A stretch of DNA of 64,000 bases, from NCBI GenBank assembly GCA_003248775.1, contig QFQX01000014.1, forward strand, positions 1 through 64,000, in the 5' to 3' direction. Positions within the stretch are counted from its first letter, which is position 1, and each line of letters begins with the position of its first letter. The position numbers were made by a program, and so were the translations under genes. Below, in pieces: positions 46,216 through 55,111 of this stretch. The stretch comes from Shinella sp. (GTDB lineage Bacteria > Pseudomonadota > Alphaproteobacteria > Rhizobiales > Rhizobiaceae). The notes under the pieces are model-generated. The model was not told the DNA's origin and ran no database searches. It saw only the letters and a list, made by a program, of their open reading frames with translations.

Positions 46216-49200
46216 AAATCCCAGGCCTCGGCATCGCCGGCGGGCTGACGAAAAACTTTGTCGCCTCGCCGCTCACTCCGCTATTTCTGCTTGCCGCTCT
46301 GGCGCTGGGCATCGTCGCGCTGATCACGCTGCCGCGCGAGGAGGAACCGCAGATTTCCGTGCCGATGGTCGATATCATCGTGCGGGCCGACGGGTTGAAG
46401 GCGGAAGACGCAGTCAAGCTCGTCACCGAGCCGCTGGAGACCATCGTCAAGGGCATCAACGACGTCGAACACGTCTACAGCACGACCTATGACGACAAGG
46501 TGGTAGTCACCGCGCGCTTCATGGTTGGAACCTCTGGCGACAGCGCCGTTCTGCGCGTGCACGACAAGATCCGCGCCAACATGGGCTCGATCCCGGTAGG
46601 CATTCCCGAACCGCTGGTCGTCGGCCGCACCATCGATGACGTGGCGATCGTGTCGCTGACGCTCACGCCCTCTGAAGACAAGGGTGCCGGCATCGACGCT
46701 ACCGCGCTCACCCGCATCGCCCGCGAACTGCGCGTCGAGATGGCCAAGATCGATGACGTCGGCCTCAGCTATCTCGTCGGCGAGACGGGTGACGCCATTC
46801 GTATCGCGCCCGACCCGGAAAAACTCGCTTTGAACGGGGTAACCTTGCAGCAGCTTTCCGCGAAGGTCACGGCGGCAAACCGCGCCTTCCCGACTGACGA
46901 AGTCAGAAGCGACGGCAGGCAGATCGACGTCATTGCCGGGGAAACCCTCTCGACTCCCGCCGAAATCGGCAACCTGCTGCTGACAACCCGCGACAACCGT
47001 CCCGTCTATGTGCGCGACGTCGCCGACGTTTCCTTCGTCACGGATACGGCGGATTCCCGTGTCTCTACCGTAACAAGAGGAGAAAATGGCGAAAGCGTCC
47101 GCGTTCCGGCCGTCACTCTGGCGCTTGCCAAGCGCGCCGGCGCCAATGCCGTCCTCGTCTCCGAGGAGATCCTCCAACGTGTCGAGGACCTGAAGGGCAA
47201 GCTGATCCCGGACAGCATGTCGGTCGAGGTCACCCGCAATTACGGCGAAACCGCCAACGAGAAGGCGAACGAACTGCTCTTCCATCTCGGACTGGCGACG
47301 CTTTCCATCATCGCCCTCGTCTGGGTCGCCATCGGCCGCCGCGAGGCCATCGTGGTCGCGATCGTCATCCCGATGACGATCCTGCTCACCCTCTTCGCCG
47401 CAAACCTGATGGGCTACACTCTGAACCGCGTCTCGCTCTTCGCCCTGATCTTCTCGATCGGCATTCTTGTCGATGACGCCATCGTCGTTATCGAAAACAT
47501 CGCGAGGCACTGGGGTTTCAACGACGGCAAGGATCGCCGGCAAGCGGCCATCGACGCCGTTGCCGAAGTCGGCAACCCGACCATCGTCGCGACGCTGACC
47601 GTGGTCGCCGCCCTTCTGCCGATGATGTTCGTGTCTGGCATGATGGGTCCTTACATGAGCCCGATCCCGGCCAATGCCTCGGCTGCGATGATCTTCTCCT
47701 TCTTCGTTGCCGTTGTGGTCACACCCTGGCTGATGCTGAAGATTGCCGGAAAGGCGAAACTGCATCACGACACTGCTCACGGCACCGGCGGCCTGCTCGG
47801 TCAAACCTATGCCAGGGTCGCCCGCCCCATCCTCGCCTCGAAAAAGGCAAGCTGGGTCTTCCTTCTCCTCGTCGGCGTCGCAACGCTCGGCTCCCTCTCG
47901 CTGTTCTATACCAGGCACGTCACGGTGAAGCTTCTGCCCTTCGACAACAAGTCGGAACTGCAGGTCCAGATCGACCTGCCGGAAGGCTCGTCCGTCGAGG
48001 CAACCGATGCGGTGGCTCAGGATGTCGCCAGGGTGGCGCTCGCCACGCCGGAAGTCGTCAGCGTCCAGACCCACGCGGCAACAGCGGCGCCCTTCAACTT
48101 CAACGGCCTGGTGCGCCACGCCTATCTGCGTTCGAACGCCTATATGGGTGACGTGCAACTCAACCTGACGCCGAAGGGCGAGCGCGACCGCTCGAGCCAC
48201 GACATCGCGCTCGACCTGCGCAAGCGGCTTCTGTCGGAAGTCGCGATGCCGGAGGGAACCGTGCTGAAGGTGGTGGAACCGCCGCCCGGACCGCCTGTCA
48301 TGGCGACCCTGCTCGCGGAAATCTACGGCCCCGATGCCGAAACGCGCCGCGCCACCGCCGGCAAAGTGGAAGAAGCCTTTCGTTCCGTGCCCTTCATCGT
48401 CGATGTCGACGACAGCTATGGAAAGCCCGCCCCGCGTCTGCGCGCCACGATTTCCACCGACGACCTCGATTTCTTCGGTGTATCGGAAAGCGATGTCTTC
48501 GACACCTTGTCGATCCTGAACGGCACGACGACCATCGGTTATTCGCATCGGGGCGAAGGCCGCGCACCGATCCCGATCGTCATCGACCGCCCCAAGGGTG
48601 CGAAGGTGCTGGACGAAAAGTTCCTCTCGACGCCGATCCCCGCCAACCTGCTGCCGGGTTCGCGCTCGGTGGTCGAGCTTGGCGACGTCATCCGCGTGAA
48701 GGAAGAGCAAGCCTCATTCCCGATCTTCCGCCACAACGGCCGCTATGCCGAAATGGTCACCGCCGAACTGGCCGGCGACTTCGAGGCACCGCTTTACGGC
48801 ATGCTCGCCGTTCAGGATGCGCTGGACAAACAGGATTGGACCGGCCTCGAAAAGCCGGAAATCGCCCTCCACGGCCAACCGGCCGATGAGAGCAAGTCCG
48901 TGCTCCTGTGGGACGGCGAGTGGGAAGTGACCTGGATCACCTTCCGCGACATGGGGGCGGCCTTCATGGTGGCGCTGCTCGGGATCTATATCCTCGTGGT
49001 TGCCCAGTTCGGCTCGTTCAAGCTGCCGCTGGTGATCCTGACACCGATCCCGCTGACCTTCATCGGCATCCTTGGCGGCCACTGGCTGTTCCATGCGCCC
49101 TTTACCGCGACCTCGATGATCGGCTTCATCGCGCTGGCCGGCATCATCGTGCGCAATTCGATCCTGCTGGTGGATTTCATCCGCCATGCCGCCTCGCCCG

Positions 49201-49412
49201 AACGTCCGCTGACCGAAGTCCTGATCGAAGCCGGCTCCATCCGCTTCAAACCGATCCTGCTCACGGCACTCGCCGCCATGATCGGCGCGGTAGTGATCCT
49301 GACAGATCCGATTTTCCAGGGACTGGCGATCTCGCTGCTCTTCGGGCTGGCATCATCGACGCTTCTGACCGTGCTCGTCATCCCGGCGATCTACAGGGTG
49401 TTGCGGACTTAA
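46212..49412 (+). CDS. RND-family efflux pump
   Basis: Inner-membrane proton-driven exporter of 1066 residues with the AcrB/HAE topology of twelve helices and two large periplasmic loops. Helix 1 starts near residue 15 (SPLTPLFLLAALALGIVALITLP), and REEEPQISVPMVDIIV follows. The proton-relay region in helix 4 reads FSIGILVDDAIVVIENIARH (double Asp). The second half has NSILLVDFIRHA and LFGLASSTLLTVLVIPAIYRVL. The sequence is of the less-studied environmental RND group; the substrate is unknown. It completes the three-gene operon begun by the DUF2892 gene. Confidence 0.94.
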   Translation: MKIPGLGIAGGLTKNFVASPLTPLFLLAALALGIVALITLPREEEPQISVPMVDIIVRADGLKAEDAVKLVTEPLETIVKGINDVEHVYSTTYDDKVVVTARFMVGTSGDSAVLRVHDKIRANMGSIPVGIPEPLVVGRTIDDVAIVSLTLTPSEDKGAGIDATALTRIARELRVEMAKIDDVGLSYLVGETGDAIRIAPDPEKLALNGVTLQQLSAKVTAANRAFPTDEVRSDGRQIDVIAGETLSTPAEIGNLLLTTRDNRPVYVRDVADVSFVTDTADSRVSTVTRGENGESVRVPAVTLALAKRAGANAVLVSEEILQRVEDLKGKLIPDSMSVEVTRNYGETANEKANELLFHLGLATLSIIALVWVAIGRREAIVVAIVIPMTILLTLFAANLMGYTLNRVSLFALIFSIGILVDDAIVVIENIARHWGFNDGKDRRQAAIDAVAEVGNPTIVATLTVVAALLPMMFVSGMMGPYMSPIPANASAAMIFSFFVAVVVTPWLMLKIAGKAKLHHDTAHGTGGLLGQTYARVARPILASKKASWVFLLLVGVATLGSLSLFYTRHVTVKLLPFDNKSELQVQIDLPEGSSVEATDAVAQDVARVALATPEVVSVQTHAATAAPFNFNGLVRHAYLRSNAYMGDVQLNLTPKGERDRSSHDIALDLRKRLLSEVAMPEGTVLKVVEPPPGPPVMATLLAEIYGPDAETRRATAGKVEEAFRSVPFIVDVDDSYGKPAPRLRATISTDDLDFFGVSESDVFDTLSILNGTTTIGYSHRGEGRAPIPIVIDRPKGAKVLDEKFLSTPIPANLLPGSRSVVELGDVIRVKEEQASFPIFRHNGRYAEMVTAELAGDFEAPLYGMLAVQDALDKQDWTGLEKPEIALHGQPADESKSVLLWDGEWEVTWITFRDMGAAFMVALLGIYILVVAQFGSFKLPLVILTPIPLTFIGILGGHWLFHAPFTATSMIGFIALAGIIVRNSILLVDFIRHAASPERPLTEVLIEAGSIRFKPILLTALAAMIGAVVILTDPIFQGLAISLLFGLASSTLLTVLVIPAIYRVLRT

Positions 49413-49453
49413 GAGGCGTTTTGCAGGAAAGGCCCCTCATCCGCCTGCCGGCA

Positions 49454-49479
49454 CCTTCTCCCCGTAAACGGGGAGAAGG
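49454..49479. repeat. Palindromic element after the RND gene
   Basis: CCTTCTCCCCGT (49454-49465) and ACGGGGAGAAGG (49468-49479) are perfect 12-bp arms around a 2-base centre. It is preceded by a C-rich CCCCTCATCCGCCTGCCGG segment, the look of a dispersed palindrome common between genes of Rhizobiaceae. It can also act as a terminator for the efflux operon. A second dyad, CCGATCGG at about 49631-49642 and upstream, lies before the M20 stop. Confidence 0.7.
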
Positions 49480-49650
49480 AACAGGTGATGCCGCCGTAAC
49501 CTTGCCGCAAGCGAAACGCGAAATCCGGTCCTCCCGCCTGCGGTGACTTGAAGAACGAGACGAGACACGCAGCTCTATCTAGATGAGGCAAGGTGATAGG
49601 CAATTCTCTCCGGTATCCGTCCCGATCGGGCCTCCGATCGGGCGGAAAAA

Positions 49651-50820
49651 TTACCTCGCAGCCAGCCATTTCTCCGCCAGCTCCACCCAGAAGCTGGTGC
49701 CGACCGGCAGGATGTCGTCATTGAAGTCGTAGCGCGGATGATGCAGTGGCGGGTCGTTGGGCGTGCGCTGCGTGCCGAGGAAGAAATAGCAGCCCGGCCG
49801 CTCTTCCAGCATATAGGCGAAGTCCTCGCTGCCCATGGTCGGCCGGTCCATGTCGTAGACCCTGTCGGCACCGGCAAAATCGACCGCGAGCGCGCGGATG
49901 AAGTCGGTTTCCGCTTTGTGGTTGATCGTGGCGTTGTAGCCTCGCTGGTAGTCGAGCGTGACGCTCATGCCATAGCTGGCCGCCTGTCCCTCGGCGATGG
50001 TTCGAATGCGGTCCTCCAGCTGGTCGCGCACTTTGGGATCGAAAGAGCGGATGGAGAGCTTCATTTCCGCCCGCTCAGGGATAATGTTGCTCGCCGCACC
50101 CGCATGAAATGCCCCGACCGTGATGACGCTCGGATCGATGGGGTGGATGTTGCGCGAAATGATGGTCTGCAGCGCCATGATGATCGAAGCGCCGCAGACG
50201 ATCGGATCGGCGGTATCCTGCGGTTCCGCGCCATGGCCGCCGCGGCCGTTGACCGTGATGATGCATTCGTCGACCGCCGCCATGATCGGCCCTTCGCGCA
50301 GCGCGAACTTGCCGAACGGAATGGTCGGATCGTTATGCAGTGCGAACACCGCATCGCAGGGAAATTTTTCGAAAAGCCCGTCATCCATCATGATCTTCGC
50401 ACCACCGAAGTTCTCCTCCGCCGGCTGGAAGATCAGATGAATCACGCCGTCGAAATTGCGACGCTCGGCAAGGATGCGAGCTGCACCCAGAAGCATGGCG
50501 GTGTGCCCGTCGTGACCACAGGCGTGCATGACCCCGGGGTTCTTGCTGGCATAGGCCGCCCCTGTCTCCTCAAGGATCGGCAGGGCATCGAAATCCGCGC
50601 GGATGCCGATGCTTTTCTTGCTCGTTCCGTTTCTGAGCGTTGCCACGACGCCGGTCTTGGCCAGCCCGCGATGCACCTCGTAGCCCAGCGCCTCGAGCTG
50701 CTTGACCACGTAGTCGGACGTATCGAACTCGGAAAGACCTATCTCCGGATACTGGTGGAGATGGTGACGGGTCGCCAGCACATCGGCCATGTAGTTCGAG
50801 ATTTGTATCGTCATCGTCAT
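49651..50820 (-). CDS. M20-family amidohydrolase (HipO/AbgA-like)
   Basis: Zinc-dependent amidohydrolase of 389 residues in the M20D group that cleaves N-acyl amino acids or related amides. Motifs are HHLHQYPEIGLSEFDT, the metal site MHACGHDGHTAMLLG, IFQPAEENFGGAKIM with the catalytic Glu, the dimerisation-domain GRGGHGAEP, and TMGSEDFAYMLE with the distal ligand. Its ATG (50820) overlaps the stop of the upstream permease, so it is translated with the ABC importer and probably acts on an imported compound. Confidence 0.92.
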   Translation of the reverse strand: MTMTIQISNYMADVLATRHHLHQYPEIGLSEFDTSDYVVKQLEALGYEVHRGLAKTGVVATLRNGTSKKSIGIRADFDALPILEETGAAYASKNPGVMHACGHDGHTAMLLGAARILAERRNFDGVIHLIFQPAEENFGGAKIMMDDGLFEKFPCDAVFALHNDPTIPFGKFALREGPIMAAVDECIITVNGRGGHGAEPQDTADPIVCGASIIMALQTIISRNIHPIDPSVITVGAFHAGAASNIIPERAEMKLSIRSFDPKVRDQLEDRIRTIAEGQAASYGMSVTLDYQRGYNATINHKAETDFIRALAVDFAGADRVYDMDRPTMGSEDFAYMLEERPGCYFFLGTQRTPNDPPLHHPRYDFNDDILPVGTSFWVELAEKWLAAR

Positions 50821-51632
50821 GCACCACGGGTTGGAATGCGGTTTTCGAGAAAGCGGAACGCCATGACCAGAAGACCGGTCAGGCACAGATAGATCAACGC
50901 CAGCAATAGCAGCGGTTCGTAGGTGAGATAAGTGTCCTGCCTGACTTTCGATATCACGGCATAGACATCGACCACGGTGATGGTGGCGACAAGCGGCGTC
51001 GACTTGAGCTGCAGCACGGTTTCGCCGGTCAGCGTCGGAAGCGCCCGATGGATAGCTCGCGGCAGCCAGATCCGCCGGAACATCGTGAGCCGGCTCATGC
51101 CGAAGGCGCGTGCCGCTTCAAGCTCGCCCTTCGGTACCCCGGCAAATGCGCCGCGCATCACCTCGCCCTCGTAAGCCGCAAAGGACAGCATCAGCGCCGC
51201 AAAACCATAGGGCCATGCCTGCCGGAGATAAGGCCAGAGAAAGGACGAGCGGATCTCGGGATACTGGGCGAAGAGAGAGCCGAGACCGTAATAGAGAAGC
51301 CAGAGCTGCAGAAGCAGCGGCGTACCGCGAATGATCGTGCAGAATATTTTGGCCGGCCAGGCCAGCAGTCTCGGACCGGTGACCTGCACGAGCCCGATCG
51401 GAACGGCCACCAGAAATCCGAAAAAGGCAGTCGAAAACAGCAGCAGCAATGTCTGCCAGACACCGGCGACAAGCCGCCACTGGTATTTCGGCAACCAGTC
51501 CCAGCGCATGAACCATGCGGCACACAAGACGATCGCCGCGAAAGCCGCCATTAAGAACAGCCGGTGCGGCTCGAACAGATGCCGCGCCCGCGGCGGCTGG
51601 TAGGCTGGCATTTCGGAGACGGTCTCGGTCAT
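50817..51632 (-). CDS. Polar amino-acid ABC transporter permease (HisM-like)
   Basis: Inner-membrane permease of 271 residues. It has an N-terminal helix (LFLMAAFAAIVLCAAWFM) and the BPD domain. The conserved coupling loop EAARAFGMSRLTMFRRIWLPRAIHRALPTL (EAA motif) is clear, and the fold ends with LIYLCLTGLLVMAFRFLENRI. ATG 51632 follows the other permease by four bases; the alternative start seven codons earlier overlaps that gene. Confidence 0.92.
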   Translation of the reverse strand: MTETVSEMPAYQPPRARHLFEPHRLFLMAAFAAIVLCAAWFMRWDWLPKYQWRLVAGVWQTLLLLFSTAFFGFLVAVPIGLVQVTGPRLLAWPAKIFCTIIRGTPLLLQLWLLYYGLGSLFAQYPEIRSSFLWPYLRQAWPYGFAALMLSFAAYEGEVMRGAFAGVPKGELEAARAFGMSRLTMFRRIWLPRAIHRALPTLTGETVLQLKSTPLVATITVVDVYAVISKVRQDTYLTYEPLLLLALIYLCLTGLLVMAFRFLENRIPTRGA

Positions 51633-51636
51633 CTCG

Positions 51637-52368
51637 TTACACCGGCTCCGCAATTCCGCGCCGCGCCCGGCGCTCGATGAGCCCGATCACGACGTTGGAA
51701 ACCAGCGTCAGCAGCAGGTAGAGAACACCGGCGGCACAGAAGAACAGCATGTAGGCCTTGGTGCTGCCTCCTGCCTGTCGTGTCACCAGCGTCAGCTCAC
51801 TGAAGCCGACCACGGCCAGCAGGGCCGTGTCCTTGGTGGCGATCAGCCAGAGGTTGGCGAGCCCGGGAATGGCAAAGGGCAGCATGGCGGGAAGCGTGAC
51901 GCGGGTCATCACCTTGAGCGGCGACATGCCATAGGCCCGCGCCGCCTCGATCTGTCCCGGCGGCACGGCCTTGATGGCGCCGCGCAGCACTTCGGTCGAA
52001 TAGGCGCCCTGCACCACCCCGATGACGAAGATACCGGCAACGAGACCGCTGATATCGACCGTCGGCAGACCGGCCAGCGAAAGCAACGCGTTCACCGCGT
52101 CCGTGCCGGCATAATAGAGAAGAAGGATCAGAACCAGTTCCGGCACGGCCCGGATCACGGTGGTATAGACTTCCAGCAGGTCGCGAAGGATCGGCCCGCC
52201 ATAGAGCTTGCCGAAAGCGCCCCCGATCCCGATCAGGATACCGAGCCCGTAGCCACCCACTGCAAGCTGCAGCGATTGTGCGAAGCCCTGCAGCAAGGCG
52301 CCACCCCAGCCGGGCGGCGAAAGCGCCAGAAGGCTCAAGTCGAAAAGGCTGCCGGACGCTGCCGCCAT
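51637..52368 (-). CDS. Polar amino-acid ABC transporter permease (HisQ-like)
   Basis: Partner permease of 243 residues with five predicted helices. The EAA loop reads EAARAYGMSPLKVMTRVTLPAMLPFAIPGL, and TVIRAVPELVLILLLYYAG is typical of the His/Glu/Arg permease family. It lies 73 bp after the binding-protein gene, across a hairpin, and directly before the HisM-like gene. Confidence 0.92.
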   Translation of the reverse strand: MAAASGSLFDLSLLALSPPGWGGALLQGFAQSLQLAVGGYGLGILIGIGGAFGKLYGGPILRDLLEVYTTVIRAVPELVLILLLYYAGTDAVNALLSLAGLPTVDISGLVAGIFVIGVVQGAYSTEVLRGAIKAVPPGQIEAARAYGMSPLKVMTRVTLPAMLPFAIPGLANLWLIATKDTALLAVVGFSELTLVTRQAGGSTKAYMLFFCAAGVLYLLLTLVSNVVIGLIERRARRGIAEPV

Positions 52369-52401
52369 CTTGAAACGCCCCGATTGTCAGAAGGCAGGAA
52401 A

Positions 52402-52431
52402 GGACATGCGACGGACCCCCGCAGCATGTCC
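52402..52431 (-). other. Intercistronic hairpin between binding protein and permease
   Basis: GGACATGC (52402-52409) and GCATGTCC (52424-52431) form an 8-bp stem right after the binding-protein stop. Such hairpins often let the binding protein be made in excess over the permeases. Confidence 0.55.
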
Positions 52432-52441
52432 GGGGAAACGG

Positions 52442-53221
52442 TCAGCCGCCGTAGATGTCGAAATCGAAATACTTCTTCGAGAAGGTGTCGTAGGTGCCGT
52501 TGGCGCGAACCGCCTTGATCGCGGCGTTGACCTTGTCCTTCAGCTCGGTTTCGCCCTTGCGCAGACCGACGCCGACACCCGCGCCGAGGATGGCCGGATC
52601 GTCCTTCACATTGCCCTTGAGCTCGCAGCAGGCGCCGGCTTCGGATTTCAGGAAGGCGTCGAGCGCGATGGCATCGGCCTGAACGGCATCGACGCGGCCG
52701 GCGGCGAGATCCTGGTTCGCCTCGTCCTGGGTCTGGTATTCCTTGATTTCCGAGGCCTTGTCGCCGAAATATTTGTGGGCGTAATCGGCATGGACGGTCG
52801 AGACCTGCACGCCGAGGATCTTGCCGGCGAGCCCTTCCGGCGTCGCGTCGAACTTCTCGCTCTTCGGCCCGACAATGCCGGTCGGCGTGTTGTAGTATTT
52901 GTCGGAGAAGTCGATGGTCTTCAGGCGTTCCTCGGTGATCGACATCGAGCCGACGATCATGTCGATCTTCTTGGACGTCAGCGCCGGAATGATGCCGTCC
53001 CAGGCGACCGGAGTGATGACGCAGTCGAGCTTGGCCTCGGCGCAGATGGCTTCCATGAAATCGACCTCCCAGCCGACCCACTTGCCGGCAGCATCGGGCG
53101 AGGCGAAGGGCGGATAGGGTTCGGCGGCAAAGCCGACCTTGACCGGTTCAGCGGCAGCGGTGCCAAACGCCGCTCCGCCGATGGCCAGTGCGATGAGCGC
53201 GATCTTCATTGCATTCTTCAT
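52442..53221 (-). CDS. Periplasmic amino-acid-binding protein (HisJ/ArgT family)
   Basis: Solute-binding protein of 259 residues with a signal peptide (MKIALIALAIGGAAFGTAAAE). Family-3 features are VKVGFAAEPYPPFASPDAAGKWVGWEVDFMEAIC, the WDGIIPALTSKKIDMIVGSMSITEERLKTIDFSDKYY block and VSTVHADYAHKYF. It carries two adjacent Cys (GACCELKG), as in the LAO/His-binding class. The ligand is probably a basic amino acid, judged from class and neighbouring genes. Confidence 0.92.
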   Translation of the reverse strand: MKNAMKIALIALAIGGAAFGTAAAEPVKVGFAAEPYPPFASPDAAGKWVGWEVDFMEAICAEAKLDCVITPVAWDGIIPALTSKKIDMIVGSMSITEERLKTIDFSDKYYNTPTGIVGPKSEKFDATPEGLAGKILGVQVSTVHADYAHKYFGDKASEIKEYQTQDEANQDLAAGRVDAVQADAIALDAFLKSEAGACCELKGNVKDDPAILGAGVGVGLRKGETELKDKVNAAIKAVRANGTYDTFSKKYFDFDIYGG

Positions 53222-53256
53222 TGTGTTCCCCTGTTGTTTTTAGGTTTGATGAAGTC

Positions 53257-54030
53257 TCAATGGATTGAGCTGATGAATTTCTTGAGCCGTTCGGATTTCG
53301 GCGCACCGAACAGCTGTTCCGGCGGCCCCTGTTCCTCGATCACACCGTTGGCGAGGAACACCACATGGTTGGAAACCTCCCGGGCAAATTTCATTTCATG
53401 GGTAACGAGGATCATGGTGCGCTTTTCCCGGGCAAGATCGCCGATGACGGAAAGCACCTCGCCGACAAGCTCGGGATCGAGCGCCGAAGTCGGCTCGTCG
53501 AACAGCATGACCAGCGGCTGGATGGCGAGCGCGCGGGCGATTGCGGCGCGCTGCTGCTGCCCGCCGGAAAGAAAAGCCGGATAGGCGTCCCGCTTCTCGT
53601 GGAGACCGACCCGTCTCAGAAGGGTCTCGGCAATGGCGACCGCCTCGTCCCTGCGCACGCCCAGCACATGCACCGGCACCTCGATGACGTTCTGCAGCAC
53701 CGTCATGTGCTGCCAGAGATTGAAGTTCTGGAACACCATGCCGAGCCGGCTGCGGATACGCTGCACCTGCCTGCGGTCAGCCGGCATCAGGCCGCCATGG
53801 CCGTCCTTCTTCATGGTGATCGTCTCGCCATGGATGGTAACCGAGCCCGCGCTCGGCAGTTCAAGCATGTTGATGCATCTGAGGAAGGTGGATTTTCCCG
53901 AGCCGCTGCCGCCGATGATGGCGATCACGTCTCCCTGCTTTGCCGATAGCGAAACACCCTTCAGGACCTCGAGCGGACCGAACCGCTTGTGCAGATCCCG
54001 CACGTCGATGGCTTGCGCCGATACGTTCAT
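53257..54030 (-). CDS. Polar amino-acid ABC transporter ATPase (HisP-like)
   Basis: ATP-binding subunit of 257 residues with Walker A GGSGSGKST, Q-loop MVFQNFNLWQHMTV, signature LSGGQQQR, Walker B LVMLFDEPTSALD and H-loop ILVTHEMKF. The family-specific FNLWQHMTVLQNV segment marks it as a HisP/ArtP-type protein. It is the first gene of its operon (ATPase, binding protein, two permeases, M20 enzyme). ATG 54030 is chosen; the 16 codons before it are not conserved. Confidence 0.93.
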   Translation of the reverse strand: MNVSAQAIDVRDLHKRFGPLEVLKGVSLSAKQGDVIAIIGGSGSGKSTFLRCINMLELPSAGSVTIHGETITMKKDGHGGLMPADRRQVQRIRSRLGMVFQNFNLWQHMTVLQNVIEVPVHVLGVRRDEAVAIAETLLRRVGLHEKRDAYPAFLSGGQQQRAAIARALAIQPLVMLFDEPTSALDPELVGEVLSVIGDLAREKRTMILVTHEMKFAREVSNHVVFLANGVIEEQGPPEQLFGAPKSERLKKFISSIH

Positions 54031-54146
54031 GAATACCGCCAATGCCCGGAGGCGAAGCCCCGGCAAGATGGTTGCCACTGTTCCCGCCAGCTTCTTGTCT
54101 GCCCGGTGCGGCGCTGGATCCCGCCCGGTGGATTAGCCGGGAGTTT

Positions 54147-54158
54147 TGCACTTGTGCA
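54147..54158. promoter_or_regulatory. Palindrome in the divergent ABC / hydrolase promoter region
   Basis: TGCAC-TT-GTGCA is a perfect 5+2+5 palindrome in the 202-bp gap between the two divergent operons. An AT-rich patch with TATAAAT follows at about 54174. Candidate operator for the BetI-type or XRE-cupin regulator encoded nearby. Confidence 0.4.
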
Positions 54159-54232
54159 GTAATTATTCAAGCGTATAAATAAATCAGTTTGCAGTGCGGT
54201 CGGGCGTGCCCGACAGAGATCGGGAAGCGCGC

Positions 54233-55111
54233 ATGAAGAATTACGGCTCTCAGGAAATGTCGGGAAAACTCATGCGGGTCGTGATGCGCCGGCCGGGTCC
54301 AAGCCTCAGGAACGCCGACCCTTCCGACTGGCATTACGGGCCGACCTTCGACGGTGCGAGAGCCGTGCAGCAATACGGGCACTTTGCCGATCTGGTCGCC
54401 GGTTCCGGCGCTGAAATCCTCTGGCTCGAGGACCGCGGCGACGGGCTGGCGGACGCCATGTTTACCCACGATCCCTCGCTGATGACCGACCACGGCGCCA
54501 TCATTCTCAACATGGGCAAGCCGCTTCGCCAGCGCGAACCGGAACTGCACGAGGAAATCTACACCAAGGCCGGCGTTCCCATCCTCGGCCGCATCGAAGC
54601 CCCCGGCACGATCGAGGGCGGCGACTGCGTCTGGGTGGACGCGACGACGCTTGCCATCGGCCGCGGCGTGCGCTCCAACCAGGCCGGCATCGAGCAGATG
54701 GCCGCGCTGCTCTCGCCTCATGGCATCACGGTTCTCGGCTTCGACCTGCCGCTCTGGCAGGGCGAGGAAGCCTGCCTGCATCTCATGTCTGTCATCAGCC
54801 CGCTGGCCGATGATCTTGCGCTCGTCCATGCGCCGCTTTTGCCGGCCGCCTTCTATTTCCTGCTGAAGGAAAAGGGCATCCGGCTGGTCGTCGCACCGGA
54901 AGAGGAATTTGCCGCCAGCAACGGCCTGAACCTCAACGTCCTGCCGACTTCGCCCCGCAAGGTCATCATGGTGGAAGGCTTCCCCGGAACCCGCGCCGCC
55001 ATGGAGGCCGCCGGCTGCGAGGTCCAGACCTTCGCCGCCGACGCGCTCTGCATCGCCTGCGAAGGCGGTCCCACCTGCCTGACCCGGCCTATATTGAGAC
55101 TGGCGTCATGA
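54233..55111 (+). CDS. Dimethylarginine dimethylaminohydrolase / arginine deiminase family protein
   Basis: Guanidino-group-modifying enzyme of the amidinotransferase pentein fold, 292 residues. The active-site set is present: D80 in FTHDPSL, E128-D131 in TIEGGDCVW, H183 in CLHLMSVISPL and the nucleophile C282 in CEGGPTCLTRPIL. DDAH-type enzymes turn methylarginines into citrulline plus methylamines; arginine deiminases make citrulline and ammonia. Length favours DDAH over the longer ArcA. ATG 54233 has GGAAG upstream. The stop overlaps the next gene, the first of a coupled series. Confidence 0.85.
   Translation: MKNYGSQEMSGKLMRVVMRRPGPSLRNADPSDWHYGPTFDGARAVQQYGHFADLVAGSGAEILWLEDRGDGLADAMFTHDPSLMTDHGAIILNMGKPLRQREPELHEEIYTKAGVPILGRIEAPGTIEGGDCVWVDATTLAIGRGVRSNQAGIEQMAALLSPHGITVLGFDLPLWQGEEACLHLMSVISPLADDLALVHAPLLPAAFYFLLKEKGIRLVVAPEEEFAASNGLNLNVLPTSPRKVIMVEGFPGTRAAMEAAGCEVQTFAADALCIACEGGPTCLTRPILRLAS

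Noticed and set aside
46281..48710. 809-codon reverse-strand open frame opposite the RND pump
   Set aside because: The forward frame encodes a complete RND protein; the reverse product is Asp/Arg/His-rich without motifs.
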